Translations under genes and position numbers: made by a program
Shown: positions 16,485 to 27,700 of the stretch, in pieces
How the letters are laid out: each line of letters opens with the position of its first letter
Numbering within the stretch: the first letter of the stretch is position 1
Source of the DNA: an uncultured bacterium
GTDB taxonomy: Bacteria; Cyanobacteriota; Vampirovibrionia; Gastranaerophilales; Gastranaerophilaceae
Direction of reading: 5' to 3'
NCBI GenBank assembly: GCA_949296245.1
Contig: CASFNW010000009.1
Span: 1 to 49,798 of the forward strand
Length of the DNA stretch: 49,798 nucleotides
Notes under the pieces: generated by a model
Seen by the model: only the letters and a program-made list of their open reading frames with translations
Told to the model about the DNA's origin: nothing
The model's database searches: none

Positions 16485-16516
16485 AAAAGCTCTTTGTAAT
16501 TATACAAAGAGCTTTT
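16485..16516. terminator. Bidirectional terminator hairpin
   Basis: AAAAGCTCTTTGTA pairs perfectly with TACAAAGAGCTTTT over 14 bp around ATTA. It lies 45 bases past the stop of the minus-strand coiled-coil gene and has A/T tracts on both sides. Confidence 0.8.
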
Positions 16517-16561
16517 ATATTCATTTCACACACACGAGGAATATATATACTTACTTATTCA

Positions 16562-17107
16562 TTATGCATATTTAGGAGCTGTTCTTTCTATATTCTTGCT
16601 TTCCTGTTCTTCAACTTTCTGCAGTTCGGTTTCTGCAGCTTTTAGTTGTGTTTCAATCATTAACTTTTGATTTGTAATATCAGTTTCAAGTCTCTTGACC
16701 TTAGCAGCTTCTGCTTTACCTGCAGCATCCAAGGCCTGTTTAAAGAATGCATTGAAGACGAAGAATTGATTAGCATAGATAGAAGATGGGTTAGATGGGT
16801 CAATAGCCATACCGTACTGACCACCGGATGCAGCGTTCATATTCATAATGTTGGCATTATATATTTGCGAAGATCTTGAAGCTTCAAACAATGCTTTTGG
16901 AACACTGTTGTTAAAGAAGTTCATATTAACTCCGAAAATACTTGCCGGAGAGCTCATAAACTCACCGGGTGAAATAACCCCATCCGCTACATTGCCTGCA
17001 TAAACAGACAAATCTTGAAGCCTTTGAGACAACTCCATCAATCTATATTGAAGCTGGTTGATTCTCTGGGTCAATTGTAGCTTTCGCATTGTGAAAATTG
17101 CGTACAC
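16562..17107 (-). CDS. Coiled-coil protein of unknown function (181 aa)
   Basis: Residues 7-37 form an amphipathic helix (RKLQLTQRINQLQYRLMELS) and residues 135-175 a second coiled coil ending in LKAAETELQKVEEQESKN. The middle is Asn-, Ser- and Met-rich (NANIMNMNAASGGQYGM) with no charge clusters. No signal peptide is seen. The layout, two terminal helical parts around a polar middle, recalls secreted axial or filament proteins, but I do not recognise a family. The start at GTG 17107 has TAGGAG nine bases upstream; the ATG 18 bases later is possible. It has its own strong terminator. Confidence 0.75.
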   Translation of the reverse strand: MYAIFTMRKLQLTQRINQLQYRLMELSQRLQDLSVYAGNVADGVISPGEFMSSPASIFGVNMNFFNNSVPKALFEASRSSQIYNANIMNMNAASGGQYGMAIDPSNPSSIYANQFFVFNAFFKQALDAAGKAEAAKVKRLETDITNQKLMIETQLKAAETELQKVEEQESKNIERTAPKYA

Positions 17108-17281
17108 TGTTCTAATCTCCTACCATAACCAATTTTTCTAACCTTACATATATATAAAAACAAATTGAAATCAAAAATTGCTTAAACAAAAATAAAAAGA
17201 TTCAAAAGCAACATTTCACCCAAAAGCATTGAAAATAAAGGATTACAAAACAATAAACGGTTTTTAAGTATAGAATAAATA

Positions 17282-17307
17282 TATACAAATGAAAGATAAT
17301 TTGTATA
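17282..17307 (-). terminator. Possible clpP terminator hairpin
   Basis: TATACAAAT and ATTTGTATA form a 9-bp perfect inverted repeat with an 8-base loop, 50 bases past the clpP stop. The following bases on the minus strand are AT-rich but not a clean T run. The rest of the 250-base gap is AT-rich without a recognisable element. Confidence 0.35.
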
Positions 17308-17357
17308 AAAAACAAAGAAAAATTAAATACAAAATTCTAAAAATATATTAAGAAATA

Positions 17358-17969
17358 TTAAGAGGCCCTTGTAATAACTTTATCAATCAAACCGTACTCA
17401 ACAGCCTGTTGTGCAGACATATAATAATCTCTCTCCGTATCTTTTTTAATCTTTTCTAAGGGCTGCGAGCAATTAGACGCAAGAATGCCATTTAACATAT
17501 TTTTCATTCTCAATATTTCTTTTGCTTCAATTTCAATATCTGTAGCCTGGCCTTTTGCACCGCCCAACGGTTGATGAATCATTATTCTTGAACTTGGAAG
17601 AGAGAGTCTTTTACCTTTAGCACCTGAAGAAAGCAAAAAAGAGCCCATACTTGCAGCTTCACCAATACATATAGTACTTACATCTGCTCTGATATGCTGC
17701 ATAGTATCATATATAGCCATTCCTGCAGTAATTACGCCGCCAGGGCTGTTAATATAAAGCATTATATCCTTTTCAGGATTTTCAGAATCCAGAAGAAGAA
17801 GCTGTGCAACTATAACATTAGCCAACTCATCATCAATTTCTTCTCCTAAAAAAATTATTCTTTCTCTTAACAAACGGGAAAAAATATCAAAAGATTTTTC
17901 ACCGCGTGATGATGACTCAATAACTACAGGTACATAGCTCAAAACTTTATATAAATCAAAATCCGACAT
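17358..17969 (-). CDS. clpP: ATP-dependent Clp protease proteolytic subunit ClpP
   Basis: Serine protease that forms the double heptameric chamber and works with ClpC or ClpX. The 203-aa protein has the catalytic triad S107 (GEAASMGS), H132 (IMIHQPLGG) and D181 ([10 protein letters not shown]), with the same spacing as in E. coli ClpP. The [11 protein letters not shown] strand before the oxyanion region is intact. A perfect AAGGAG and a strong promoter precede ATG 17969. No clpX follows, and clpC lies about 7.4 kb away on the other strand. Confidence 0.97.
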   Translation of the reverse strand: MSDFDLYKVLSYVPVVIESSSRGEKSFDIFSRLLRERIIFLGEEIDDELANVIVAQLLLLDSENPEKDIMLYINSPGGVITAGMAIYDTMQHIRADVSTICIGEAASMGSFLLSSGAKGKRLSLPSSRIMIHQPLGGAKGQATDIEIEAKEILRMKNMLNGILASNCSQPLEKIKKDTERDYYMSAQQAVEYGLIDKVITRAS

Positions 17970-17997
17970 TATCTCTCCTTAATATAATTTCATATAA

Positions 17998-18026
17998 ATT
18001 ATACTTTCGCATAAAAATATTTTCAA
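17998..18026 (-). promoter_or_regulatory. Promoter of clpP
   Basis: On the minus strand, TTGAAA (18026-18021) and TATAAT (18003-17998) are exactly 17 bases apart, 28 bases before the clpP start. The -35 box ends two bases from the stop codon of the upstream pilin-like gene. Confidence 0.7.
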
Positions 18027-18027
18027 G

Positions 18028-18720
18028 TTACCATGGATATTTTGCATCTATATTCCAATTTTTTGTATACAACAGCCCGCTGCAAAACATAGGAAGCTGC
18101 GCTTTTTTATTACATCCGTATTTTGTATCTTCTGTCAAAGCCTCTGAACTAACAGCAAGGTTATACGGAAGAAAAGCTGCAGCATTAGAATTAACTATAG
18201 TAAAAATAAACAAATCTTTGCCAAACATATTAGGTGCAGCCTGTCCATTCAAATCCGTATATACAAGCACACAAATTTTGCCCTTAAATTTGCAAGAGCT
18301 TATTGTTTCGAATGCTATTGTAACACCGTTTTGTAGTTTTAATGATGGCAGTTTTGAAAGATTTATACCTGTATCTTGATTGCTTAAATTTTTGTAACTT
18401 ACATCTGCAAAGCAACTGCCGGACTTATCCACACAATTTTCAGAGACCCTTAAATAATTTGCAAGGTAGTTATTTATAGTATCTGCATTTTTATAACCGC
18501 CGTACCAGCCCCATTCTCCCGGCGGTCCATTTATATTCATAGAATACTGCAATGTTTGTGTCATATCTGAAAAAAAGAGCCTGAGTTTCATAGCAGTATT
18601 CTTTTTTTCACGCTGCTGGTAAAAAATAAAAAAGATAACAAAAATCGCAATAACTAAAACTGCGATTGCACCAACTGCACGAAACTTATTCCTTGAAAAT
18701 TCATCCAATTCAACTACCAT
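18028..18720 (-). CDS. Type II secretion/type IV pilin-like protein
   Basis: A 230-aa protein with the shape of a minor pilin or pseudopilin: a short polar N terminus, one long hydrophobic helix (about residues 16-34, AIAVLVIAIFVIFFIF), then a soluble C-terminal domain with two cysteine-rich turns (ENCVDKSGSCF and SCKFKGKIC). The segment DLNGQAAPNMFGKDLF is a conserved-looking loop that I associate with pilin-like proteins of this lineage from memory. The usual prepilin peptidase site (G followed by FTLxE) is missing, so it may not be processed or may be only pilin-derived. I chose ATG 18720; a non-ATG start 45 bases upstream is possible. No clear ribosome binding site. Confidence 0.65.
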   Translation of the reverse strand: MVVELDEFSRNKFRAVGAIAVLVIAIFVIFFIFYQQREKKNTAMKLRLFFSDMTQTLQYSMNINGPPGEWGWYGGYKNADTINNYLANYLRVSENCVDKSGSCFADVSYKNLSNQDTGINLSKLPSLKLQNGVTIAFETISSCKFKGKICVLVYTDLNGQAAPNMFGKDLFIFTIVNSNAAAFLPYNLAVSSEALTEDTKYGCNKKAQLPMFCSGLLYTKNWNIDAKYPW

Positions 18721-18980
18721 AAAAAATATATTATCATATTTTTTCAAATATAGATACAAAAACAAAAATAGAGAAACTAATACAGCAAACTTACAGATAA
18801 TATAAAAAGCAAGTCATTCTTGTATATGTTAATAAAGATTCTCAGCTAACGCACTATGACACAGTTTTGAAATTATCAGCGGAATTTACTATATTAGTCT
18901 TCAAATAAATTAAAAATTGCATAAAAATTATATTTATCTAATAATTAAAGAACAAGTACAATAGAGGGGAAGAGATTGAC

Positions 18981-19313
18981 ATGAACATTGCTCAAATGAT
19001 GAAACAAGCTCAACAAATGCAAAAAAAGCTTCAAGATGCACAAACAGAGCTTGCAAATACTGAATTTAGCGCACAAACCGGTAATGGAGCTGTATCTGTA
19101 ACCTGTGACGGACAAGGCAAATTTAAGTCAATAAAGCTTACTGCAGCAGCGCTTAATCCTGAAAATCCGGAATCAGTTGATCAAGATACAATAGAAATGC
19201 TTGAAGATTTAATCACTACTGCTATGAATCAGGCAACAACACAGGCAACCGGTGAAATGCAGTCAAAGATGAAAGCTCTTACAGGCGGAATCAATATTCC
19301 CGGATTATTCTAA
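18981..19313 (+). CDS. ebfC: Nucleoid-associated protein, YbaB/EbfC family
   Basis: Small dimeric DNA-binding protein (110 aa) with the family start MNIAQMMKQAQQMQKKLQDAQ, the central VSVTCDGQGKFKSIKLT and a Met/Gly-rich end KMKALTGGINIPGLF. A GAGGGGAAGAG site precedes ATG 18981. Its stop overlaps the recR start by one base (TAATG), the near-universal ebfC-recR pairing, which suggests a role in DNA repair or nucleoid organisation. Confidence 0.94.
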   Translation: MNIAQMMKQAQQMQKKLQDAQTELANTEFSAQTGNGAVSVTCDGQGKFKSIKLTAAALNPENPESVDQDTIEMLEDLITTAMNQATTQATGEMQSKMKALTGGINIPGLF

Positions 19314-19912
19314 TGCAATATACAAAACCACTTGCAAATTTAATAGAATATTTTCAGCGTCTACCTGGCATAGGACCAAAGTCTGCACAAAGGATAGCAT
19401 TTTATCTTTTGAAATTGCCCAAACATGATGTAGAAAAGTTTGCACAAGCAATGATAACTGCAAAAGAAACAATACACTATTGTGATATTTGTTTCAATAT
19501 GTCTGCCAGCAATCCTTGTGAAATTTGTTCTGCAACAAATAGAGACAACTCAATTATCTGTGTTTGCGCGGAGACAAAGGATCTTATTGCCATAGAAAAT
19601 ACAAATGAATACAAGGGAAAATATCATGTATTACAAGGACTCATCTCTCCAATCGACGGCATTGGAGCTGAAGACATAAGAATAAAAGAATTATTAACAA
19701 GAATAGCAAACAACGACATAAAAGAGGTTATTTTAGCGCTTAATCCATCTGTTGAAGGCGAAGCAACAAGTTTATATCTAACAAAGCTTTTAAAGCCATT
19801 CAATATAAAAATCAGCAGAATAGCATTCGGATTACCTATTGGCTCCGATTTGGAATACGCAGATGAAATTACACTGGCAAAAGCGATAGAATGCCGAAGA
19901 GAAATTAATTAA
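19313..19912 (+). CDS. recR: Recombination mediator RecR
   Basis: Acts with RecO (and RecF) to load RecA at single-stranded gaps. The 199-aa protein shows the helix-hairpin-helix near the N terminus (RLPGIGPKSAQRIAFYLL), a four-cysteine zinc finger (C57, C60, C69, C72), and a Toprim domain beginning IICVCAETKDLIAIE with the later HVLQGLISPIDGIG and LALNPSVEGEATSLYL. Length and motif order are standard. The start overlaps the ebfC stop. It ends 12 bases before the convergent fliD gene. Confidence 0.96.
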   Translation: MQYTKPLANLIEYFQRLPGIGPKSAQRIAFYLLKLPKHDVEKFAQAMITAKETIHYCDICFNMSASNPCEICSATNRDNSIICVCAETKDLIAIENTNEYKGKYHVLQGLISPIDGIGAEDIRIKELLTRIANNDIKEVILALNPSVEGEATSLYLTKLLKPFNIKISRIAFGLPIGSDLEYADEITLAKAIECRREIN

Positions 19913-19924
19913 TTTCTCTATTCA

Positions 19925-21676
19925 TTATGATGACGATGAACCAACATTAACACCTATTGAAGCAAGCTGCTGCTGCATAGCAGAAAACTGTGAATTCATC
20001 TGGGCAATCATCTGATCCATATAATTAAATTGATTAGTTAATTTTTCCTGATAAGAATAGACATATTCCTGTTTTCTGTCAATTTTATCATTCATGCTTG
20101 AAATTTGCGATGCCAATGAATCACCTCTGGCGGCAAAATAGCCGGAAGTATTGTCAGTTGCAGCTTTTAATTCCGTTTGCAATTTCTGCATTAAACCATC
20201 CTGAGTAGTACCTGAGGAATTATCACCAATTAATAATGCCTTAACTGATGCAGGATCTTTTTCATATGCTTCAAGAAATTTGTCTTCATCAATAATTAAT
20301 TGTGTTGTGTCAGCTGATACATCAAGACCGGGAGCACCAGTAGTAATGCCGATATCAGCGAGAGACTTATACTGCCCTGAATTTTCAACTTGAGCGGTGA
20401 CCAAAGTTCTTAAACTGTTTTTAATACGAACCAGGTTGTTTTCACCGGATAGTATCCCCCCATTTTCTGCAGTAGATTGAGAATCAGTATATAAGTTTGT
20501 ATCAGAAACAATTTTATTGAATGCTTCTACAAATGTTTGCAAAGCAGTTAAAGGCTCCTCAGAATCATAATCTCTTTCAATTTCGATTGTAATAGGATCT
20601 CCGTCAGTAGTCGTCAATAAATCCAGAGAAAGACCCAAAACGCCTGTAATTTCGCTGGAAACAGAATTTGTTGTAGATTCTTTTCGGTCACCGTTTAGAT
20701 AGAAAACAGCATTTGTGCCTGTATCGTTATAAGAAGTAAATCCCATTAATTCCGCAAAATTTCTGCTGCCTGCAACACTTGAACCATTCATCTCAATCGG
20801 GTCATTACTGCCATCTGTATTTTCCAAAACAAGAATGCCGTTTTCCACAGACGCCGTAACTCCTGCAGCGGAAGAATTGACCGCACTGATAAACTCATCA
20901 ACAGTCATATCAGTTGTTAAATTAATAGCTGCACCGTTTATATTAATATTACCATCCTGTTCAACACCCAATTCAGCCAGAGTAGTTGTACCGGTATTTA
21001 ACAAATCATTTTTCTTTGAATTTTGTGCAGAAGAAGTATTGTCCAGACCTAACAGCTCTGCAAAATTATGAGCACCATCAACAAGGTCAGTACCTGTTAC
21101 TTCAACAGGTTTGTTCCCGGCTTCTCTGTTTTCAAGAACTAAACGTCCGTTTTTCAAAGAAGCTTTTACATTAGCAGAAGTAGAACTGTTAATTTGATAA
21201 ATCAAAGAGTCAATAGTCATATCAGCGGTAACATTAATAGTAGCACCATTAATTTGGAAATTACCGGATGTAGTAACACCGAGCTCAGAAAGTTTTTTAG
21301 AAGAATCTTTAAAAGCTTCGTTATATTCAGAAGTTTTTACGGATGATGTTGCAAGAGATTCAATTTCAAGCTCAATAGAAGCAGGAGTGGAAAACTGCGT
21401 AACAGTAGCTGTTACGACACTTGTATCTGAAGCTGAAACAGAAACTTTAGAAAAAATATCAGATCCCGCACCCAGAAGCGAATCCGTAAAAGTCAAAGTA
21501 GCACTTTGCACTGCGCTGTACTCTGATTTTAAACTGTTTAATATATTTTGCTTATCAGTAAGAGCATCTCTCTCTTCTTCCAAAGCATCAACCTTATTTT
21601 GCTCAACTTCAACAAGAGCAGTAACCCATTCATTAATCGGTAATCCCGACCCTACACCTGAAAATGATATTGACAT
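19925..21676 (-). CDS. fliD: Flagellar filament cap protein FliD (HAP2), normal size
   Basis: Capping protein at the flagellar tip that helps flagellin subunits fold into the filament. The 583-aa protein has the FliD N-terminal domain (SGVGSGLPINEWVTALVEVE, then a coiled coil and a VVTATVTQFSTPASIELEIESLA segment), two flagellin-hook-IN-type repeats (around 130-220 and 235-320, each with GxxxINGxxINxTxDMTxDxxIxxxN and NFAELxG), and the C-terminal domain with LQTFVEAFNKIVSDTNLYT, SLADIGITTGAPGLDVS and an end coiled coil (QISSMNDKIDRKQEYVYSYQ). GAGGTG precedes the ATG. It lies 113 bases after the giant FliD-like gene on the same strand, so the two are related and may be co-transcribed. Confidence 0.9.
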   Translation of the reverse strand: MSISFSGVGSGLPINEWVTALVEVEQNKVDALEEERDALTDKQNILNSLKSEYSAVQSATLTFTDSLLGAGSDIFSKVSVSASDTSVVTATVTQFSTPASIELEIESLATSSVKTSEYNEAFKDSSKKLSELGVTTSGNFQINGATINVTADMTIDSLIYQINSSTSANVKASLKNGRLVLENREAGNKPVEVTGTDLVDGAHNFAELLGLDNTSSAQNSKKNDLLNTGTTTLAELGVEQDGNININGAAINLTTDMTVDEFISAVNSSAAGVTASVENGILVLENTDGSNDPIEMNGSSVAGSRNFAELMGFTSYNDTGTNAVFYLNGDRKESTTNSVSSEITGVLGLSLDLLTTTDGDPITIEIERDYDSEEPLTALQTFVEAFNKIVSDTNLYTDSQSTAENGGILSGENNLVRIKNSLRTLVTAQVENSGQYKSLADIGITTGAPGLDVSADTTQLIIDEDKFLEAYEKDPASVKALLIGDNSSGTTQDGLMQKLQTELKAATDNTSGYFAARGDSLASQISSMNDKIDRKQEYVYSYQEKLTNQFNYMDQMIAQMNSQFSAMQQQLASIGVNVGSSSS

Positions 21677-21717
21677 ATTATTTCACCTCAAGGTTATCTT
21701 ACTAGATATCTATATAA

Positions 21718-21778
21718 GGGTAATCATACATTTAGCTTATTTTATACAAAAATTGCAGCTATATACATGATAATACCC
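21718..21778. other. Nested inverted repeat between the two fliD-like genes
   Basis: On the minus strand GGGTA and ATCAT pair with ATGAT and TACCC, with TAGCT/AGCTA nested inside around an AT-rich loop. No T run follows, so it is a poor terminator. It fills most of the 113-base gap and could be a processing or leader element for fliD. Confidence 0.35.
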
Positions 21779-21789
21779 GTTTTTAATCA

Positions 21790-24700
21790 TTATGAAACAA
21801 TCGGATTAAACGAAGCATTGTTTTTATTCAATACAAGTCTTGTAATAGAAGAGCTGTACTGGCTGTTTAATGCAATAATAGCTTCATTTATTAATTGATA
21901 TTGCTGCTCAAGCTGGAGCAGATATTCACTGAGACCTTGCAATCCGTTGTCACCGGAAGCAGTATTTTTCAATTCATTCAAATCGAAAGTTGTTTTTGTA
22001 ATTTCGCGTTTTAAAGCTTTTTGCTGTGCTTCCATAGAACGCGGAGTAACTTTGAAATACCCGCCTCTGTTATTTTCAAGAGCGTAATGCAAAGTATCTG
22101 ACAGTCTTGTAAATGAGCCTGCAACACTGTAATCAAGCGGGTTTGAGTCATCACCTATTAATAAATCCATTACTTTTTGAGGGTCATCATAGAAAGCTTC
22201 TACATAGTCATACTGACCGTTTGTTTTTGACAGAGACATCTCGACTGTTCCCATGTTAGAGTTTGTGCCGCCTGTTATTTTTACAATAATGCCGATATCA
22301 GCTAATTTTTGAGTAATTTTATTCATAGATCCGATATTACTTGTTAATGCTGATTTAATCTGGTTTATAAATGTTGCAAATTCGGTATCATCAGACATAA
22401 TCGGGTTAGCAGCAGCATTCATTGCAGTGTTGAATCTGTTTACAAAGCTTTGGAGTTTTTCAACACTGTCATTGAGAAGGTTTCTGCCTATATCAATAGT
22501 CGTATTGCCGGTTTGTTTAACCTCAATTGTGATAGAAGCGTCATCCGCACTTGTTACAACATTACCGTCTTCATCAAGATAGATGAGGTTGTTGCCGTTA
22601 TATACATTGTCATCAGTAATATCATTCAAATCAAGCGCCATATCGTATTCTTTACCGTTAATTGTAAAGTGCGCATTATGACCTTCATCCATGATTCCCA
22701 AATCAGACGAATTTTGATAAGCATTTGTAAAATTGGCAACATCAGTAAAATTAGATGTACCGCGTTCTACAGTAATACGTGCGGTAGAAGAGGCTTCTTT
22801 TGAGCGCAGAACCATCTCGCCGTTTTCATAAGAAGCAGTTACCGCTATTCCTTCATATTTAGGATCAGAGAATACAGAATTAATTCTTGAAACAAGGTCG
22901 TAAATTGTATCGCTTGTCTTAACATTGATGTCTACACCGTTAATTCTGAATGTACCGGTTTTAACACCTATAGAGCCGAGCGTCATAGAGTCGCTGACGA
23001 GTTTTTTGCCTAAATCCTGGCTTGTCAAAACAGTATGGGTAGCAGCATTACCTGATTCATATACACCGGTTTCAAGATTACCGCCTGTTGTAAGTCCGAT
23101 TACGTTAGTAAAATCTGATGTACCTTTAAGTACTACAAATGAACCGGCATCCAGTGATTCATCCCGTGTCAATACGAGCTTGCCGTTTTCTATGGATGCA
23201 GTTATACCTGCATTTTTGGCGTTAATATTGTTTATAATTGTATTTATGTCATCTACTGTATTACCGGATTGATTTATATCAATTTGAATCAGCCCGTTTG
23301 CTTCCGGATTACCGTTTTTATCAAGCATTTGTATAAAGAAGTTGCCTGCTGTGTAAGAGCCTTGCGCAGTAGAAACATCCTGTTTGCTTACAATTTTAGC
23401 TGTTTCGCCTGCATCATGAATACCGGAGTACTCGTCACCGCCGGTAGTCAAACCTATATCCGTCGTAAAGGAGCTTGAGCCTTTTACAATTTCTATACCG
23501 CCTGCACCTGTATCAGCATCGCGTTTTATAACAAGCTTGTTATCGTCATTCAGATAAGCGCTTACCCCTGCGTCAGCTGCATTAATTTTATCAATGATTG
23601 ATTGAATAGTGTCATTGGCAGTAACATCAATAGTAATGCCGGAAGCATTATCACCGGTCAGCCTGATGGTAAAATCGCCTGCACCAAAATGCTGGTTGGC
23701 TGCTGCAGATTTTTGTGCGGTAATTTCAGCGTATTCACCATCATTGAAAGATGCATTTGATGAACCGCCCTGAGTAAATCCGACAACATTAGTAAAGTTG
23801 GAAGAACCTTTGACAATTTCTATAGCACCATCGCCGGTTTCAGCATCACGGGAGATTGTAATAAGCCCTGTCGTATTGTCATAGCTTGCTGTTACACCCG
23901 CATTCAGAGCGTTAATTTTGTCGACGATTGAAACAATAGTATCATTAGAGTCTACATCAACTTTAATAGAAGCAGCATTCTCACCTGTGAGGTTAATAGT
24001 GAAGTCACCCTGTGTAAATTTCTGTGAATCATTGACAGAATTTGTAGAAGTAATTGAAGCTTTGCTGCCTTTTATTGCGGAAGAAGACTGCGTGCCTCCT
24101 GTAGTAAATCCGGCAACAGTTGTAAAGTTGCTTGTGCCTTTTATTATTTCAAAATTACCTTCACCGCTGTCACCGTCTCTTGTGATAGTAATTTTCTTGG
24201 TTGTATCGTCATAAACAGCAGTCAAACCGTCGATTTGATTAATTTTATCAATAACCGATTCTATAGTCGTATCATCAGTAAGCTCAATAACATGATCGTT
24301 ACCGTTGAATCTGATTATAAAGTTGCCTTTTGATACAGCGGTATCAGGGCCGACCTGATTTGATGAGGTAATGGAAGCTGTATTTCCGTTTACCGTAGCA
24401 GGGTCTTGCTGACCGCCTGAAGTAAATCCTACAAGGTTTGTAAAATCTGATGTGCCTTTTATAACATTAATACCGCCCTCGCCTGTTTCGGCATCGCGTG
24501 TCAAAACTATTTTGTTTGCTGAGCTGTCCCAGGAAGCAGTGATGCCTATATCCATGGCATTTATCTTGTCAATTATTGTACCGACAGTGTCGCCTTCGTC
24601 TACCGTAACTTTGATAGCGTCAGTTGCATTATCGCCGGTAAGCTGCAGATAAAAATCACCTGCGGATACTTTGGTGTTGTATGAAGTAAGACCGGATGTA

Positions 24701-27700
24701 ATTGTAGCAGTAGTGCCGTTAGTAACAGTTGCATTCTGATAGCCGCCTGAAGTAAAGCCGAATTTTGTAGTAAAATCAGAAGTACCTTTGACGACTTCTA
24801 TTTCGCCTTCACCTGCAGAAGCTTTTTTAGTAAGAACAATTCTGTTCTGGTTATCCAGAGTAGCAATAACATCCGTTAACTCTGTAATCCTGTCAAGAAT
24901 AGTCTGTATCTTGTCAGAAGAATTCAAATCCGCTTCGGTAATAGTTATTTCCGTACCGTTTATATAGAATGTACCTGCAGTAAAGTTTCCTGCTGATGCA
25001 ACATTGTAGAGGGAAGTTATAGAAGCAGTTTCACCGTCATCTTTAACACCGATTTCATATCCGCCTGATGTAAAATTCATAACGGTAGTAAAATCAGATG
25101 TGCCTTTTTGTATAATGAAGCCGCCTTCACCGGAATCAGTGTTGCGTTTTATAACCATTTTGTCAGTAGCATTGTCAACATATGCAGTCAAACCGATACC
25201 TGCATCTGTAATCATCTGCGCGATTTTTTGAGCTGTATCACCTGCAGACACTTCAAAGACATGTTCTGATGTAACATTACCGTCTTTGTCTGTCATCTGG
25301 ATAATAAAGTTGCCGTCTGTGAATTTTGCATTTGTAGCAGTATTTTGAGAGATAAGTTCTGCCGTAGAACCTGCATTGGTTACAACATTCTGTTCACCGC
25401 CTGATGTAAATCCTATTTTGTTAGTAAAGTCGCTTGTACCTTTTGTTACGAGCACACCGCCTGCCTCGGCCGAAGGGTCGCGTTTTATGGCAAGTTTTCC
25501 TGTTGTTTCATCGATATAAGCCGTAACGCCGAGCCCTGAATCATTGATTTTTGAGATAATATCCTGAATGGAATCCGAAGCTGAAATATCAATTTCTGCA
25601 GTGCTTGTAATATCTCCGTCAGTATCGGTCAAATGGACAAAGAAATTGCCGTCAGAGTAAGCACCCTGTGCGCTGAGCGCTGTATTAGCCGACATATAAA
25701 CCGTATCAGAACCCTGTGCAGTAGTACCGGATTGCGCACCTTCCGATGTAAATCCTGCCATTTCAGAGAAGTTGCTTGTACCGTCAGTTATATAGATTCT
25801 GCCGGAATTAGCCTCATTTGCAGTGATAACTATTTTTCCGTTTTGAATAGTGGCGGTTACACCGAGTGAGGAATTAGTGATTTTGTCCATAACAGATTGG
25901 ATGGTTTCATTCTCACCGACTGTGAATTTTTGCGAATTACCGTTGTAATTGATGTAGAAATCACCGCTTGATACATCACTGTTGACATTGACATTTTTTG
26001 TACCGGTAAGAGTGGAGAATGCTTCATCTGCCCCGAGCTGAAGTTCAGCATTATTGGCAGCTGTACCTGCTTCAAAACCGATAAATTTTTCAATATTACC
26101 GGTAAAGGAGACCTCACCGTCTGTCTTGATAAAGAATCTGCCCTGTTCGTCCAATCCTGCAGTAAATTTTTGTGATATGTAAGGATCCCAAATAGTATTG
26201 TTTGATTTACCGCCGGTAGCAGAGTTTATGGCATCGATAATCTGACCGACAGTCATATCAGATCTGTAGTATATGGTTGTACCGTCAATAGTAATAGAAC
26301 CGTCTGATAGGCCGTCAAATTTTGTATCTTCAGTAAGTTTTACAGAGCCTGTTGTTTTTGTAACAGAGTTAGATATTGATGTAGCTGAAGAACTAACAGC
26401 TTTATAAAAATCACTTGTTCCTTTAGTAATAGTTACACCTTTGCCGGAACCCTCTATTGCTTCAAAGACAAGTTTGTTAGATGCATTTATATAAGCTTTT
26501 ACACCTGTTTTATCGGAATATTCATTTATAGTACCCAGAGCCTGAGACAAAGATGCTTCATCAAGCATTATGGACACGCCGTTTATAATTACAGTGCCGG
26601 CAGAAGCATGGCTATAAGTGTCTTGATAAATAACTTTAGAGGCAGTCAGGCTATTTAGAGAAGAGCTTGAATAAGATTTGTTGCCTGAGGACATTGTACT
26701 ACCGTTGCCATAGTTATATAGAGCAGTAACACCTGATGAAGAAACAGAATAAGAATTGAAAATACGCCCGCTAAAGCAGTTTGCAAAAACAGCTGCACCG
26801 TTATAATCCATACTTGTATCAGTAACCAGTGATAATTTTGTAGAAGTATAAACATTATTTATGTAATTATCCTGCTGATAATAACCAAAACCAAAGACAC
26901 TACCGATAGATCTGCCGGAGATAGAACCTCCGGTCTGCACATTTTGCACCAGCGTAGCTGCAGAGTTCATACCGGCAACCTGACCGGCATTTCTTGCATT
27001 AGAAATAATCGCATTAGATACTGAATTTTTAACAATCAGAATTGATGATGATGATGCAACCTGACCTATCATACCGCCGGCATTTACATTATCAGCTGCA
27101 ACATTATTACCGGAGACTTCAACTGTAGAATCAATGTATACATTGTCGATGTTTATACTGATTCCTGTTAATGATTGGCCGATAAGAGCACCTACGGTAC
27201 CACCGCCTGTTATTTCGGAATTTTTAACGGTAACATTTTCTATGGTCGTATCACCTTGTGCATAAGCAATAAGAGCAGCGTTAGCTTCGCCAGAAGAACT
27301 GTTGAATACGCTAAATCCGTCCAGAGTGAGATTTTTAATTACAGCTCCGTCAGAAGTAGAAAAGAACAGAGCAGCACTTGAGCTACCGCCGTATGTATAA
27401 TTTTTAATACTGAATCCGTTGCCGTCTAAAGTACCTTTAAAGTTCGAAATAGAAGTATAAGAAACAGTGCTGAGGTCAATATTGTCCATCAGGATAAACT
27501 TGCCGTCAAGGTCGGCTTTTATCTTGTCCACGAACTCCTGCGCATTGTGAATAACAGTATAACCCTGTGCGGCAGCCTTTGTTTCAGACAGAACCGCAGA
27601 TTTTACAGTCCAGCTGCCATCAAAACCCGCATCATAAGGGGTTAAATAAACGCTTAGACCAGTGCCGATCTCACCTCCATCCGTACCGCCATAGCCAGCG

